From contig NZ_HG322950.1 in the NCBI RefSeq assembly GCF_000689415.1, positions 4,161,501 to 4,225,500 on the forward strand: DNA of 64,000 nt, in the 5' to 3' direction. The stretch is from Pseudomonas knackmussii B13 (GTDB taxonomy: Bacteria; Pseudomonadota; Gammaproteobacteria; Pseudomonadales; Pseudomonadaceae). Under the pieces are notes generated by a model, which saw nothing but the letters and a program-made list of their open reading frames with translations, had not been told where the DNA came from and ran no database searches. The translations under genes were made by a program, and so were the position numbers. Positions 1 through 7,569 of this stretch are shown piece after piece (the first letter of the stretch is position 1; each line of letters starts with the position of its first letter).

Positions 1-109
1 ACACAACCGATACCAGACAGAGGAATAAGCCATATTTCAGGCTGAATTGCCGCAAATATACTCCTCAACATCCTCAAGGCATCCATATTTTCGATAGCAG
101 GAGAATCCC

Positions 110-835
110 ATGAGCAAGCCCCTGATCATCGTCACCGGCGCCAGTTCCGGTATCGGCGAAGCCACCGCCCGCCTGTTCGCCGCACAGGGCCATCCACTGC
201 TGCTGCTCGCGCGGCGCATCGATCGCCTGGAAGCCCTGAAGTTGCCGAACGCGCTGTGCCGCGCCGTCGACGTCACCGACCGTGCAACTCTGCTGGCCGC
301 AGTAAAGGAAGCCGAGGAACGCTTCGGCCCGGCCGACGCCCTGGTGAACAACGCCGGCGTGATGCTGCTGGGGAACATGGCCGAGCAGGACCCAGCCGAG
401 TGGGAGCGCATGCTCGACGTCAACGTGAAGGGCCTGCTCAACGGCGTGCATGCAGTGCTGCAGGGAATGATCGCGCGGCGCCAGGGCACGGTTATCAACG
501 TCAGCTCGGTGGCCGGGCGCAAGACCTTCCCCAACCACGTCGCCTACGTCGGCACCAAGTTCGCCGTGCACGCGATTTCCGAGAACCTGCGCGAGGAAGT
601 GGCGCCGCACAACGTGCGGGTCGTGACCATCGCCCCCGGCGCGGTGGAGACCGAATTGCTCGGCCACACCACCGACGAAGCCATCAAGGCCGGCTACCAG
701 GCCTGGAAGCAGGACATGGGCGGCCAGGTGCTCAGCGCCGAGGACGTCGCCGGGGCCATCGGCTTCGCCTACAACCAGCCCCAGGGCGTGTGCATCCGCG
801 AGATCGTCCTCGCCGCCACTCGCCAGCAGGCTTAA
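110..835 (+). CDS. SDR family NAD(P)-dependent oxidoreductase
   Basis: A classical short-chain dehydrogenase/reductase of 241 aa, the usual length for a cytosolic single-domain SDR; the substrate cannot be told. Visible motifs are the cofactor loop TGASSGIG near the N-terminus, NNAG around residue 80, a catalytic Ser in NVSSVAG and the active-site pair in YVGTK (YxxxK). An ARR segment after the second strand would suit NADP(H) preference (inference). The ATG at 110 follows an AGGAGA ribosome-binding site. Its stop codon overlaps the stop of the convergent old-yellow-enzyme gene by three bases, so the two genes face each other with no terminator between them. The upstream 109 bases are AT-richer and probably hold its promoter. 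Confidence 0.9.
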   Translation: MSKPLIIVTGASSGIGEATARLFAAQGHPLLLLARRIDRLEALKLPNALCRAVDVTDRATLLAAVKEAEERFGPADALVNNAGVMLLGNMAEQDPAEWERMLDVNVKGLLNGVHAVLQGMIARRQGTVINVSSVAGRKTFPNHVAYVGTKFAVHAISENLREEVAPHNVRVVTIAPGAVETELLGHTTDEAIKAGYQAWKQDMGGQVLSAEDVAGAIGFAYNQPQGVCIREIVLAATRQQA

Positions 836-2064
836 CCGGCCAGCTTGTCCATCCAGCGCCGGTACTGGCGGGTGCGTCGCGCGCTGCGCAGCTGTTCGAT
901 GATCAGCGCGCGCAGCGGCGAGGCTTCCGGCTGTGGTTGGCGGCCGGCGCCGAGGCGGCGGATCTGCAGCTTGACCAGGGCCATGTAGGCCAGCGCGGCC
1001 AGGGGCTTAGAGCGCCAGCGGATCGCCGGCAGCTCGGCGCTGCGCTCGCGGCCGCCGCGCCAGTGCTCCGGCAGGCGCGGGTCGATGGCCAGGGCGGTGC
1101 CCATGCCGACCATCGCCAGGCCGCTGTCCAGCACTTGCTCGGCGACCGCCAGGCGGCGGATGCCGCCGGTGACCATCAGCGGCATGCGCGCGGCGCCGAG
1201 CATCTCGCGGGCGAATTCAAGGAAGTAGGCTTCACGCGCCAAGGTGCGGCCATCGCGGGCATCACCCTGCATCGCCGGCGCCTCATAGCTGCCGCCGGAA
1301 AGCTCGACCAGATCGACCGCTTCATCGTTCAGCCAGCTGATCACCTGGCGCGCATCGCTGGCGTCGAACCCGCCACGCTGGAAGTCCGCCGAGTTGATCT
1401 TGACCGCCACGCTGAAGCCCGGCGACACCTTCGCACGCACCGCGCGAACCACCTCAAGCAGCAGGCGGGCGCGGTTCTCCAGGGAGCCGCCCCAGCGGTC
1501 CTGGCGCTTGTTGCTGATCGGCGAGAGGAACTGGCTGAGCAGGTAGCCGTGCGCCGCGTGCACCTGCACGCCGCTGAATCCGGCCTTCTCGGCGAGCACG
1601 GCGGTGCGGGCGAAGCGGGAGATGACGTCCGCGATGTCCGCCTCGGTCATCTCCCGCGGTACGGCGAACATCTTCGAGAAGCGGCCCATCTCCAGCGGCA
1701 CCGCCGAGGGTCCCCAGGCGCCCTGCCCGAGGTTGACCTGCACCTGGCGGCCCGGGTGGTTGATCTGCAACCAGAACTGCGCGCCGCGCGAACGCCCGAC
1801 CGCGGCCCAGCGACGGAATTTCTCCAGCTGCCGCTCGTCCTCCAGCACCACCCCGCCCGGCCCGGTCATGGCGCGGCGGTCGACCATCACGTTGCCGCTG
1901 AGCAGCAGCCCGGCGCCGCCGTCGGCCCAGGCCTGGTAGAGGCGCAGCAGTTCGGCGGAAGGCCCCTGGTCGGCATCGGCGAGGTTCTCCTCCATGGCGG
2001 CCTTGGCCAGGCGGTTGGGGATTTCGCTGCCGTTGGGCAGTTGCAGCGGCTGGAACGGGGACAT
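832..2064 (-). CDS. NADH:flavin oxidoreductase (old yellow enzyme family)
   Basis: FMN-dependent TIM-barrel oxidoreductase of the OYE/2,4-dienoyl-CoA reductase-like class, 410 aa. Family marks include INHPGRQ, the segment VQVHAAHGYLLSQFLSP carrying the flavin/substrate-site HxxHGYL pattern, NKRQDRWGGSLENRAR, and a C-terminal flavin-phosphate region (VTGGIR, GMGTALA). It probably reduces activated C=C bonds of alpha,beta-unsaturated carbonyls. The start at 2064 gives MSPFQPLQLPNG, the normal family N-terminus; longer in-frame starts would cross the MerR promoter. The gene is transcribed divergently from the MerR regulator, and a canonical MerR-type promoter on its strand lies 30-60 bp upstream, so it is very likely the regulated target. 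The inducer is unknown. Confidence 0.9.
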   Translation of the reverse strand: MSPFQPLQLPNGSEIPNRLAKAAMEENLADADQGPSAELLRLYQAWADGGAGLLLSGNVMVDRRAMTGPGGVVLEDERQLEKFRRWAAVGRSRGAQFWLQINHPGRQVQVNLGQGAWGPSAVPLEMGRFSKMFAVPREMTEADIADVISRFARTAVLAEKAGFSGVQVHAAHGYLLSQFLSPISNKRQDRWGGSLENRARLLLEVVRAVRAKVSPGFSVAVKINSADFQRGGFDASDARQVISWLNDEAVDLVELSGGSYEAPAMQGDARDGRTLAREAYFLEFAREMLGAARMPLMVTGGIRRLAVAEQVLDSGLAMVGMGTALAIDPRLPEHWRGGRERSAELPAIRWRSKPLAALAYMALVKLQIRRLGAGRQPQPEASPLRALIIEQLRSARRTRQYRRWMDKLAG

Positions 2065-2093
2065 GGCGCGGCTCCGAGGTTGTGGTGCCGGCG

Positions 2094-2124
2094 AGGTTAA
2101 GATTAAAGTTAACTTTAATGTCAA
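2094..2124 (-). promoter_or_regulatory. MerR-type promoter with 18-bp perfect palindrome in the spacer
   Basis: On the minus strand a -35 element TTGACA (2119-2124) and a -10-like TAACCT (2094-2099) are separated by exactly 19 bp (2100-2118), the overlong spacing typical of MerR-activated promoters. The spacer carries the perfect palindrome ATTAAAGTTAACTTTAAT (2102-2119). It faces the old-yellow-enzyme gene and lies 23 bp upstream of the divergent merR gene, so it probably also sets merR autoregulation. Confidence 0.85.
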
Positions 2125-2142
2125 TCCCCCCGGAGTCCCTCC

Positions 2143-2562
2143 ATGAAGATCGGCGAACTGGCCAAGCGCAGCGGGCTCGCGGCCTCGCGCATCCGCTTCT
2201 ACGAAGCTGCCGGCCTGCTCGAAACGGTGCAGCGGCAGGCCAATGGTTATCGCGAATACCCGCCGCAGGCGCTGCGCCAGCTGGACCTCATCCGCAGCGC
2301 GCAGCAGGCCGGCTTCAGCCTGGAGGAAATCCGCCAGCTGCAACCGCCGGGCGGCGCCATCGACGGCGACCACACGCGCCTGCTCGAAGGGCTGAAGCGC
2401 AAGGTGGCGGAAATCGAGCAGCTTCAGGAGCGCCTGGCGCGCAACCGCGAGCAGTTGCTGACCTTCATCGACGGTATCGAGAACAAGCCCGATGGCATGG
2501 GCTGCGAGGCCAACGCCGAGCGGCTGCTGGCCGGCATCCGCGAGCGTGCGGCGCTGGAGTGA
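2143..2562 (+). CDS. MerR family transcriptional regulator
   Basis: 139-aa MerR regulator. The winged helix-turn-helix is at residues 1-70 (MKIGELAKRSGLAASRIRFYE, then NGYREYP and LRQLDLIRSAQQAGFSLEEI), followed by a coiled-coil dimerisation helix (LKRKVAEIEQLQERLARNREQ) and a short tail with one Cys in MGCEANA. There are no paired or triplet Cys residues like those of the metal sensors MerR or CueR and no 2Fe-2S cluster motif like that of SoxR, so a small-molecule or electrophile signal is more likely (inference). It is divergent from the flavin oxidoreductase with a shared 78-bp control region. The start at 2143 follows GGAGTCCCTCC. Confidence 0.88.
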   Translation: MKIGELAKRSGLAASRIRFYEAAGLLETVQRQANGYREYPPQALRQLDLIRSAQQAGFSLEEIRQLQPPGGAIDGDHTRLLEGLKRKVAEIEQLQERLARNREQLLTFIDGIENKPDGMGCEANAERLLAGIRERAALE

Positions 2563-2604
2563 TACCTCACCCTTCGCCGCTCGCCATTGCGGCGATGCCC
2601 CACG

Positions 2605-2659
2605 CCTTGTAGGAGCGCGCCATGCGCGCGATTCGCGGCCATGGGCCGCTCCTACAAGG
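2605..2659. repeat. REP hairpin (GTAGGAGCG class)
   Basis: Imperfect palindrome beginning CCTTGTAGGAGCG and ending CGCTCCTACAAGG, with inner GCGCCATGCGCGC and GGCCATGGGCC dyads. It belongs to the GTAGGAGCG family seen throughout this window and sits between the convergent merR and arfB genes. Confidence 0.85.
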
Positions 2660-2670
2660 GATTTCTACCT

Positions 2671-3084
2671 TCAGTAATCCACCTTCCCCCGCCCCGCCTT
2701 GATCGCCCCGCGCTTGCTCTTGCCCTCCAGGCGGCGGGTCTTGGAGCCCAGGGTCGGGCGGGTCGCCTTGCGCTTCTTCTCGACCTTGGCCACCGAGCGG
2801 ATCAGCTCGGCCAGGCGATTCAGGGCGTCCTCGCGGTTCTGCTCCTGGGTGCGGTACTGCTGGGCCTTTATCACCACCACGCCATCGCTGCTGATGCGCT
2901 GGTCGCTCAGCGCCAGCAAGCGTTCCTTGTAGAACTCCGGCAGCGAAGAGGCGCGGATGTCAAAGCGCAGGTGAACGGCGCTGGACACCTTGTTGACGTT
3001 CTGCCCGCCGGCGCCCTGGGCGCGGATGGCGTTCAACTCGATCTCGGCATCGGGGATCTGCACGGTGTTGGAAATCTGCAGCAT
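2671..3084 (-). CDS. arfB: Alternative ribosome-rescue factor ArfB (peptidyl-tRNA hydrolase)
   Basis: 137-aa homologue of ArfB/YaeJ, which enters the A site of ribosomes stalled on non-stop mRNA and hydrolyses the peptidyl-tRNA. The catalytic GGQ is at residues 26-28 in AQGAGGQNVNK, and the C-terminus is the basic tail that occupies the empty mRNA channel (VEKKRKATRPTLGSKTRRLEGKSKRG). Length and architecture (RF-1 domain plus basic tail, no codon-recognition domain) separate it from RF1/RF2. The start at 3084 gives MLQISNTVQIPDAEIE, the family N-terminus; an upstream in-frame ATG would add 13 non-conserved residues. Confidence 0.95.
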   Translation of the reverse strand: MLQISNTVQIPDAEIELNAIRAQGAGGQNVNKVSSAVHLRFDIRASSLPEFYKERLLALSDQRISSDGVVVIKAQQYRTQEQNREDALNRLAELIRSVAKVEKKRKATRPTLGSKTRRLEGKSKRGAIKAGRGKVDY

Positions 3085-3128
3085 GGCGTCGCTTCGCTGG
3101 AAAAGGCCGACAGCATATCGCACCCATG

Positions 3129-3156
3129 AAAAAGCCCGGCAGATGCCGGGCTTCTT
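3129..3156 (-). terminator. Rho-independent terminator of the MliC-like gene
   Basis: Ten-base-pair stem AAGCCCGGCA / TGCCGGGCTT (3132-3141 with 3144-3153) with a two-base loop, followed on the minus strand by a T run (3129-3133). It lies 13 bp after the stop of the lipoprotein gene. Confidence 0.8.
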
Positions 3157-3168
3157 GCAGGTGCTGGA

Positions 3169-3549
3169 TCAGCGCTCCCGACAGGCTAAGCCGTCGGCCG
3201 GCTCGCCGCCCTTCCAGTCCTTGTACAGGGTGGCTTCCTGGCCCTTGGTCCACCACACGTACTGTGCCGCGGCGTACTTGGCGCCGGAGCCGGAGATGAC
3301 GTTGGCGAAGACCAGGCTGGAGCTGTCGCTCACCGGCACCACTGCCAGGTGGTTATCACCCTTGTTCAGGTAGCGAACGCTGATGGTGCGGCCGTCGTCG
3401 CACTTGTAGTCGACGCTGCGCGTGTCCAGCTTGGCGTCGCCGGGCAAGACCAGGGCGTCGGTCGGCGCGACGGGTTTCTCTCCACCGCCACCACAGGCGG
3501 CCAGCAACACGGGAACGGCGGCAGCCAGCAGCCAGAATGCTTTTTTCAT
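3169..3549 (-). CDS. MliC-family lysozyme-inhibitor lipoprotein
   Basis: 126-aa lipoprotein with a type II signal peptide: the lipobox LLAAC places the lipidated Cys at residue 19, and Gly at +2 favours the outer membrane. The mature part matches the MliC/PliC domain, which inhibits C-type lysozyme: VDYKCDDGRTISVRY, then SGSGAKYAAAQYVWWTKGQEATLY, and a second Cys near the C-terminus (GLACRER) that can pair with the first. The start at 3549 is chosen because it begins the signal peptide MKKAFWLLAAAVPV; a longer frame would have no signal. It is monocistronic with its own terminator. Confidence 0.88.
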   Translation of the reverse strand: MKKAFWLLAAAVPVLLAACGGGGEKPVAPTDALVLPGDAKLDTRSVDYKCDDGRTISVRYLNKGDNHLAVVPVSDSSSLVFANVISGSGAKYAAAQYVWWTKGQEATLYKDWKGGEPADGLACRER

Positions 3550-3649
3550 GAATGTCCCTCTGACGAAAAATGGCTCGGACACTCTAGACAACCCGACCGC
3601 TCCCCGGCAACGCCGCGCGCCCCGGCGCAAAGTCGGGGCGCGCTTGCAT

Positions 3650-5059
3650 TCACTCGGCCAGGGCCATGCTCGGGCGAGCAGCCGGCGAACGCTTCAGGCG
3701 ATAGCAGGCGAACATCACCAGCAGCCAGACCGGAATCGCGTACACCGACACCTGGATGCCCGGGGTGAGCAGCATCACCACCAGGATGAAGGCGACGAAG
3801 GCCAGGCACAGCCAGTTGCCGAACGGATACCAGAGGGCGCGGAAGAGGGTCTGCACGCCCCGGCGCTGCATGTGCGCGCGGAACTTCAGGTGCGCCAGGC
3901 TGATCATCGCCCAGTTGATCACCAGCGCCGCCACCACCAGGGACATCAGCAGTTCCAGGGCGCGTGCCGGCATCAGGTAGTTCACCAGCACGGCGAGGAA
4001 GGTCACCGCCGCCGACACCAGCAGCGCCCGCACCGGCACGCCACGTCCATCGACCCGCGCCAGGCTGCACGGCGCATCGCCCTGCTCGGCCAGGCCGACC
4101 AGCATGCGGCCGTTGCAGTAGGTGCCGCTGTTGTAGACCGACAGCGCCGCGGTCAGCACCACGAAGTTGAGGATGTGCGCCGCGGTGCCGCTGCCCAGCA
4201 GCGAGAAGATCTGCACGAAGGGGCTGCTGCTGTAGGGATCGCCGGCACTGCTGAGGGTCTGCAGCAGGGTGTCCCACGGGGTCAGCGAGAGCAGCACGCC
4301 GAGGGCGCCGACGTAGAAGATCAGGATGCGCCAGATCACCTGGTTGATCGCCTTGGGGATCACCGTCTTCGGCTGGTCGGCCTCGGCAGCGGTGAAGCCG
4401 AGCATTTCCAGGCCGCCGAAGGAGAACATGATGATCGCCATGGCCATCACCAGGCCGGAAATGCCGTTGGGGAAGAAGCCGCCGTGGCTCCACAGGTTGC
4501 TCACCGTGGCCTGCTCGCCGCCGTGGCCGCTGACCAGCAGCCAGCTGCCGAGGGCGATCATGCCGACGATGGCGACGACCTTGATGATGGCGAACCAGAA
4601 TTCCGCCTCGCCGAAGGCCTTCACGTTGAACAGGTTGATGGCATTGACCAGCACGAAGAACAGCGCCGCGCTGACCCAGGTGGGCACGTCCGGCCACCAG
4701 TAGTGGATGTACTTGCCGACCGCGGTGAGCTCCGACATGCCGACCAGGATGTACAGCACCCAGCAGTTCCAGCCGGAGAGGAAGCCGGCGAAGCCGCCCC
4801 AGTACTTGTGCGCGAAGTGGCTGAAGGAGCCGGCCACCGGCTCCTCGACGATCATCTCGCCGAGCTGGCGCATGATCAGGAAGGCGATCAGCCCGGCGAT
4901 GGCATAGCCGAGCAGCATGGACGGGCCGGCCGACTTGAGCACCCCGGCCGAGCCGAGGAACAGGCCGGTGCCGATGGCGCCGCCGAGCGCGATCAGCTGG
5001 ATGTGGCGATTCTTCAGGCCGCGCTGTAGCTGGCCTGCGTGCTGGGTATCACGCGACAT
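3650..5059 (-). CDS. aroP: Aromatic amino acid permease (AroP-like, APC family)
   Basis: 469-aa inner-membrane permease with the 12-helix APC fold. It follows AroP closely: GLKNRHIQLIALGGAIGTGL at the N-terminus, EEPVAGSFSHFAHKYWGGFAGF, MFSFGGLEMLGFTAAEADQP, YNSGTYCNGRMLVGLAEQG and a C-terminal TPGIQVSVYAIPVWL. It should import Phe/Tyr/Trp by proton symport; lysine- or proline-specific relatives cannot be fully excluded from sequence alone. The start at 5059 (MSRDTQHAG) is at the normal family position. Upstream is a 340-bp gap shared with a divergent AraC regulator, with a TyrR/PhhR-like box at 5294-5311 that fits aromatic amino acid control. Confidence 0.88.
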   Translation of the reverse strand: MSRDTQHAGQLQRGLKNRHIQLIALGGAIGTGLFLGSAGVLKSAGPSMLLGYAIAGLIAFLIMRQLGEMIVEEPVAGSFSHFAHKYWGGFAGFLSGWNCWVLYILVGMSELTAVGKYIHYWWPDVPTWVSAALFFVLVNAINLFNVKAFGEAEFWFAIIKVVAIVGMIALGSWLLVSGHGGEQATVSNLWSHGGFFPNGISGLVMAMAIIMFSFGGLEMLGFTAAEADQPKTVIPKAINQVIWRILIFYVGALGVLLSLTPWDTLLQTLSSAGDPYSSSPFVQIFSLLGSGTAAHILNFVVLTAALSVYNSGTYCNGRMLVGLAEQGDAPCSLARVDGRGVPVRALLVSAAVTFLAVLVNYLMPARALELLMSLVVAALVINWAMISLAHLKFRAHMQRRGVQTLFRALWYPFGNWLCLAFVAFILVVMLLTPGIQVSVYAIPVWLLVMFACYRLKRSPAARPSMALAE

Positions 5060-5399
5060 TGCGTCACCTTTTGTTTTTATCTGTGACGGATCGGACCGCG
5101 CGGCTCGTGACCGCTCGGCATGCAAGGCTGGAGCGCTGCGACAGGCGACTGCAGGCGTTCGGGCAGGCGCCATATCAGCCGCTCGCCCGCGCCCGGACAA
5201 GCCTGCCCAACCGCGCCCTGCCGGCCTTTGGAGCCGCTCCGGTGGCAGCTTTTCGTTACAGCCACGGCCACGCGCCAGTTCCGCCGGCCATTGCGTAAAA
5301 CCTTCGTTACAGAGCGGTGCGCGCGCTTTCCACGGCAGATGCATCCAGCCCCGGCCGCCGCTACCATTCGCCGCATCTCCCGACTGCCTCCGGTGATCC
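5060..5399. other. 340-bp intergenic control region between aroP and araC-like gene
   Basis: No credible gene. It holds the divergent promoters and the PhhR/TyrR-like box at 5294-5311; a second, weak half site (TTACAG) lies near 5256. The short reading frames here have no ribosome-binding site and resemble nothing I know. Confidence 0.6.
5294..5311 (-). promoter_or_regulatory. Candidate TyrR/PhhR box
   Basis: Read on the aroP strand the site is TGTAAC-GAAGGT-TTTACG, matching the TyrR-family consensus TGTAAA-N6-TTTACA at 10 of 12 positions. Its place, about 235 bp before the aroP start, suits a PhhR-type regulator of aromatic amino acid uptake. Assignment is by motif only. Confidence 0.5.
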
Positions 5400-6170
5400 A
5401 TGGCCCGCGCCACCCCGCCCGACCTCAGCGATACCCAGGTACCCCTGCGCGGCCTGGCCCGCAGCTACCCGCGCGGGCTGTACATCGAGCCGCACGAGCA
5501 CGAGTGGGGGCAGGTGCTCTACGCCATGTCCGGGTTGATGTGGCTGGAAACCCCGCAGGAAGCGCTGCTGCTGCCGCCGCAGCGGGCGGTCTGGCTGCCG
5601 CCGGGCGTGCCCCACGGCATCCGCGTGGTCAGCGAGTTGCAGATGCGCAACATCTACCTGCGGCCCAGCCTGTCCGGGGTGCTGGAGGAGCGCGTGCAGG
5701 TGTTCGAGGTCGACGCCCTGCTGCGCGAGCTGATCCTGCGTCTGGTGGAGCAGGAAAAGCAGACCGATCCGGAGTATTACCGCGCCCTCTCCGATCTCTG
5801 CGTGCTGGAACTGCGCCGCGCCCGCAGCAGCCTGCCGCGCATTGCGCTCCCCGAAGACGACGACCGCCGCCTGCTCGCCCTGTGCCAGGCGGTAATGGCC
5901 AACCCCAGCGCGGAAATCCCCTTCGAGCAACACGCCGCCGACGCCGGCGCCAGCGTGCGCACCCTCGCCCGCCTGTTCCAGCGCAGCCTGGGCATGGGCT
6001 TCGCCGCCTGGCGCCGCCAGGTGCAGTTGGCCACGGCCGTAGCTGCGCTATCCGCGGGTACGCCGATCAGCCGCATCGCCCACGACCTGGGCTACACCCC
6101 GGGCGCCTTCAGCGAGATGTTCCGCCGCGAACTGGGGGTGGCGCCTTCGGAGTATCTGGCGGCTCCGTAG
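5400..6170 (+). CDS. AraC family transcriptional regulator (cupin sensor)
   Basis: 256-aa AraC/XylS regulator of the NimR-like type. The N-terminal cupin is seen in YIEPHEHEWGQVLYAMSG and VWLPPGVPHGI. The C-terminal double helix-turn-helix runs from about residue 160 to the end (FEQHAADAGASVRTLARLFQ, then ISRIAHDLGYTPGAFSEMFRRELG). It is divergent from aroP but may instead control the downstream XapX and MDR genes. The stop codon TAG is the first part of a REP unit (GTAGGAGCG), so the repeat abuts or supplies the end of the gene. Confidence 0.87.
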   Translation: MARATPPDLSDTQVPLRGLARSYPRGLYIEPHEHEWGQVLYAMSGLMWLETPQEALLLPPQRAVWLPPGVPHGIRVVSELQMRNIYLRPSLSGVLEERVQVFEVDALLRELILRLVEQEKQTDPEYYRALSDLCVLELRRARSSLPRIALPEDDDRRLLALCQAVMANPSAEIPFEQHAADAGASVRTLARLFQRSLGMGFAAWRRQVQLATAVAALSAGTPISRIAHDLGYTPGAFSEMFRRELGVAPSEYLAAP

Positions 6171-6280
6171 GAGCGGACCTTGTCCGCGAATCGCGCGCAT
6201 GGCGCGCTCTTGTAGGAGCGGCCCATGGCCGCGATTCGACGTTTCCGGCGCGCCTTTTCGCGGATGAGATCCGCTCCTAC
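6167..6280. repeat. REP cluster (two GTAGGAGCG units and an inverted end)
   Basis: Two direct units starting GTAGGAGCGG, each followed by a small inner dyad (GGACCTTGTCC, GGCCCATGGCC), and a closing inverted unit ending CCGCTCCTAC. The first unit overlaps the stop codon of the AraC gene. Confidence 0.85.
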
Positions 6281-6410
6281 GGCATCGCCCTCGGGCCGCG
6301 CGTTGCCGCCTGGCCGCGCAATCTGTCCGAAACTCCGAAGTCCTTGGCCGATGCCACTTCGTCGGCAGACCTAGACTCATCGGCATTCCGCCACTTGCCC
6401 CGGAGTCGCC

Positions 6411-6584
6411 ATGAACTACCTGATCTCGCTGGCCATCGGCATTGCCGTTGGCCTGCTCTATCACCTGCTCGACTTCCGCTCGCCGGCGCCGCCGCTGGTG
6501 GCGCTGGTCGGTCTGCTGGGCATGCAGCTCGGCGAAAACCTGCTGCCGCTGGGCCGCTCGCTGCTGCCCAACTGGTTCCACTGA
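6411..6584 (+). CDS. XapX domain small membrane protein (DUF1427)
   Basis: 57-aa membrane protein. It matches the XapX family: an N-terminal hydrophobic helix (MNYLISLAIGIAVGLLY), the signature FRSPAPPLVALVGLLGMQLGE and a second helix. XapX proteins have no firmly known biochemical role. The ATG follows CGGAGTCGCC, and a TAGACT -10-like element lies 35-40 bp upstream. The next gene starts 22 bp after its stop, so the two are probably cotranscribed, with the AraC regulator upstream as a possible controller. Confidence 0.85.
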   Translation: MNYLISLAIGIAVGLLYHLLDFRSPAPPLVALVGLLGMQLGENLLPLGRSLLPNWFH

Positions 6585-6606
6585 ATCCCTGCTCACGGAG
6601 TACGCC

Positions 6607-7563
6607 ATGCAAGCCCTGCAATTCACCAAGACCGGCGACCTCGCCTCCCTGCAACACGTCGAGCTGCCCGACCCGGTCCCTGCCGCCGATGAAGTGCTGG
6701 TTGAGGTTCGCGCCGCCGGCCTCAACCCCAGCGACGTGAAGAACGTCCTTGGCCGCTTCCCCTACACCACCCTGCCGCGGGTGCCTGGCCGCGACTTCGC
6801 CGGCGTCGTGGTGAAGGGTCCGCAAGCGCTGCTCGGCCAGTCCGTATGGGGCACCGGCAAGGACCTGGGCTTCGACCACAACGGCAGCCACGCCAGCCTC
6901 TTGACCCTGCCGGCCCGCGGCGTGGCGCTGATGCCCAAGAGCCTGAGCTTCGCCCAGGCCGCCAGTTGCGGCGTGCCCTACACCACCGCCTGGGATGCGC
7001 TGGAACGTAGCGGCGTGAAAGCTGGCACCCGTCTGCTGGTGATCGGCGCCGGTGCGGTCGGCTCCGCCGCGCTGGACCTGGCCAAGGCCCGTGGCGCCGA
7101 GGTGCTGGCTGGCGTACGGCGTGCCGAGCAGGCCGCCGAGCTGAGCGCCCATGGCATCCCCAGCCTGCTGCTGGACCAGCAGGAAACCCTGGGCGAACAG
7201 GTCAATGCGGTATTCCCCGGCGGCGCCGAGGTGATCTTCGATACCACCGGTTTCTGGCTGCCTGCCGCAGTCGCCGCGTTGGCCACCTTCGGGCGCATCG
7301 CGATCATCGCCGCGCCGGTGGATGGCCACGTGCAACTGCCGGCCCTGGCGCTGTATCGCCGCGGCGGTTCGGTGGTCGGGGTGAATTCGCTGCTCTATGG
7401 CAGCGAGGCCTGCGCACGCATGCTGGAGCAGTTCGGCCAGTGGTTCGACGACGGCCTGCTGCCGCGCCCCGACGGCCTGCGCGAGTCGCCGCTGAGCGAG
7501 GGCCTGCTGCGTTACCGCGAGGTCAACGAGGGCAGCACGGACAAGAACATCCTGCTGCCCTGA
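6607..7563 (+). CDS. Medium-chain zinc-type alcohol dehydrogenase/quinone oxidoreductase
   Basis: 318-aa MDR-superfamily reductase. The GroES-like domain is at the N-terminus (VRAAGLNPSDVKNVLG, RVPGRDFAGVV) and the Rossmann domain has VIGAGAVGSAALDLAKARGAEV. Neither the structural-zinc Cys cluster nor the usual catalytic-zinc ligand set is evident, so it is probably a zinc-free quinone/enone reductase rather than a true alcohol dehydrogenase (inference). The start ATG at 6607 follows a CACGGAG element. It is the last gene of the AraC-XapX-MDR run and converges with the TenA-like gene six bases after its stop. Confidence 0.85.
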   Translation: MQALQFTKTGDLASLQHVELPDPVPAADEVLVEVRAAGLNPSDVKNVLGRFPYTTLPRVPGRDFAGVVVKGPQALLGQSVWGTGKDLGFDHNGSHASLLTLPARGVALMPKSLSFAQAASCGVPYTTAWDALERSGVKAGTRLLVIGAGAVGSAALDLAKARGAEVLAGVRRAEQAAELSAHGIPSLLLDQQETLGEQVNAVFPGGAEVIFDTTGFWLPAAVAALATFGRIAIIAAPVDGHVQLPALALYRRGGSVVGVNSLLYGSEACARMLEQFGQWFDDGLLPRPDGLRESPLSEGLLRYREVNEGSTDKNILLP

Positions 7564-7569
7564 CCCGCC

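Noticed and set aside
256..2100. A 614-codon plus-strand frame through the SDR and the flavin oxidoreductase
   Set aside because: Arg/Ala-rich shadow that crosses two real genes on different strands and has no domain.
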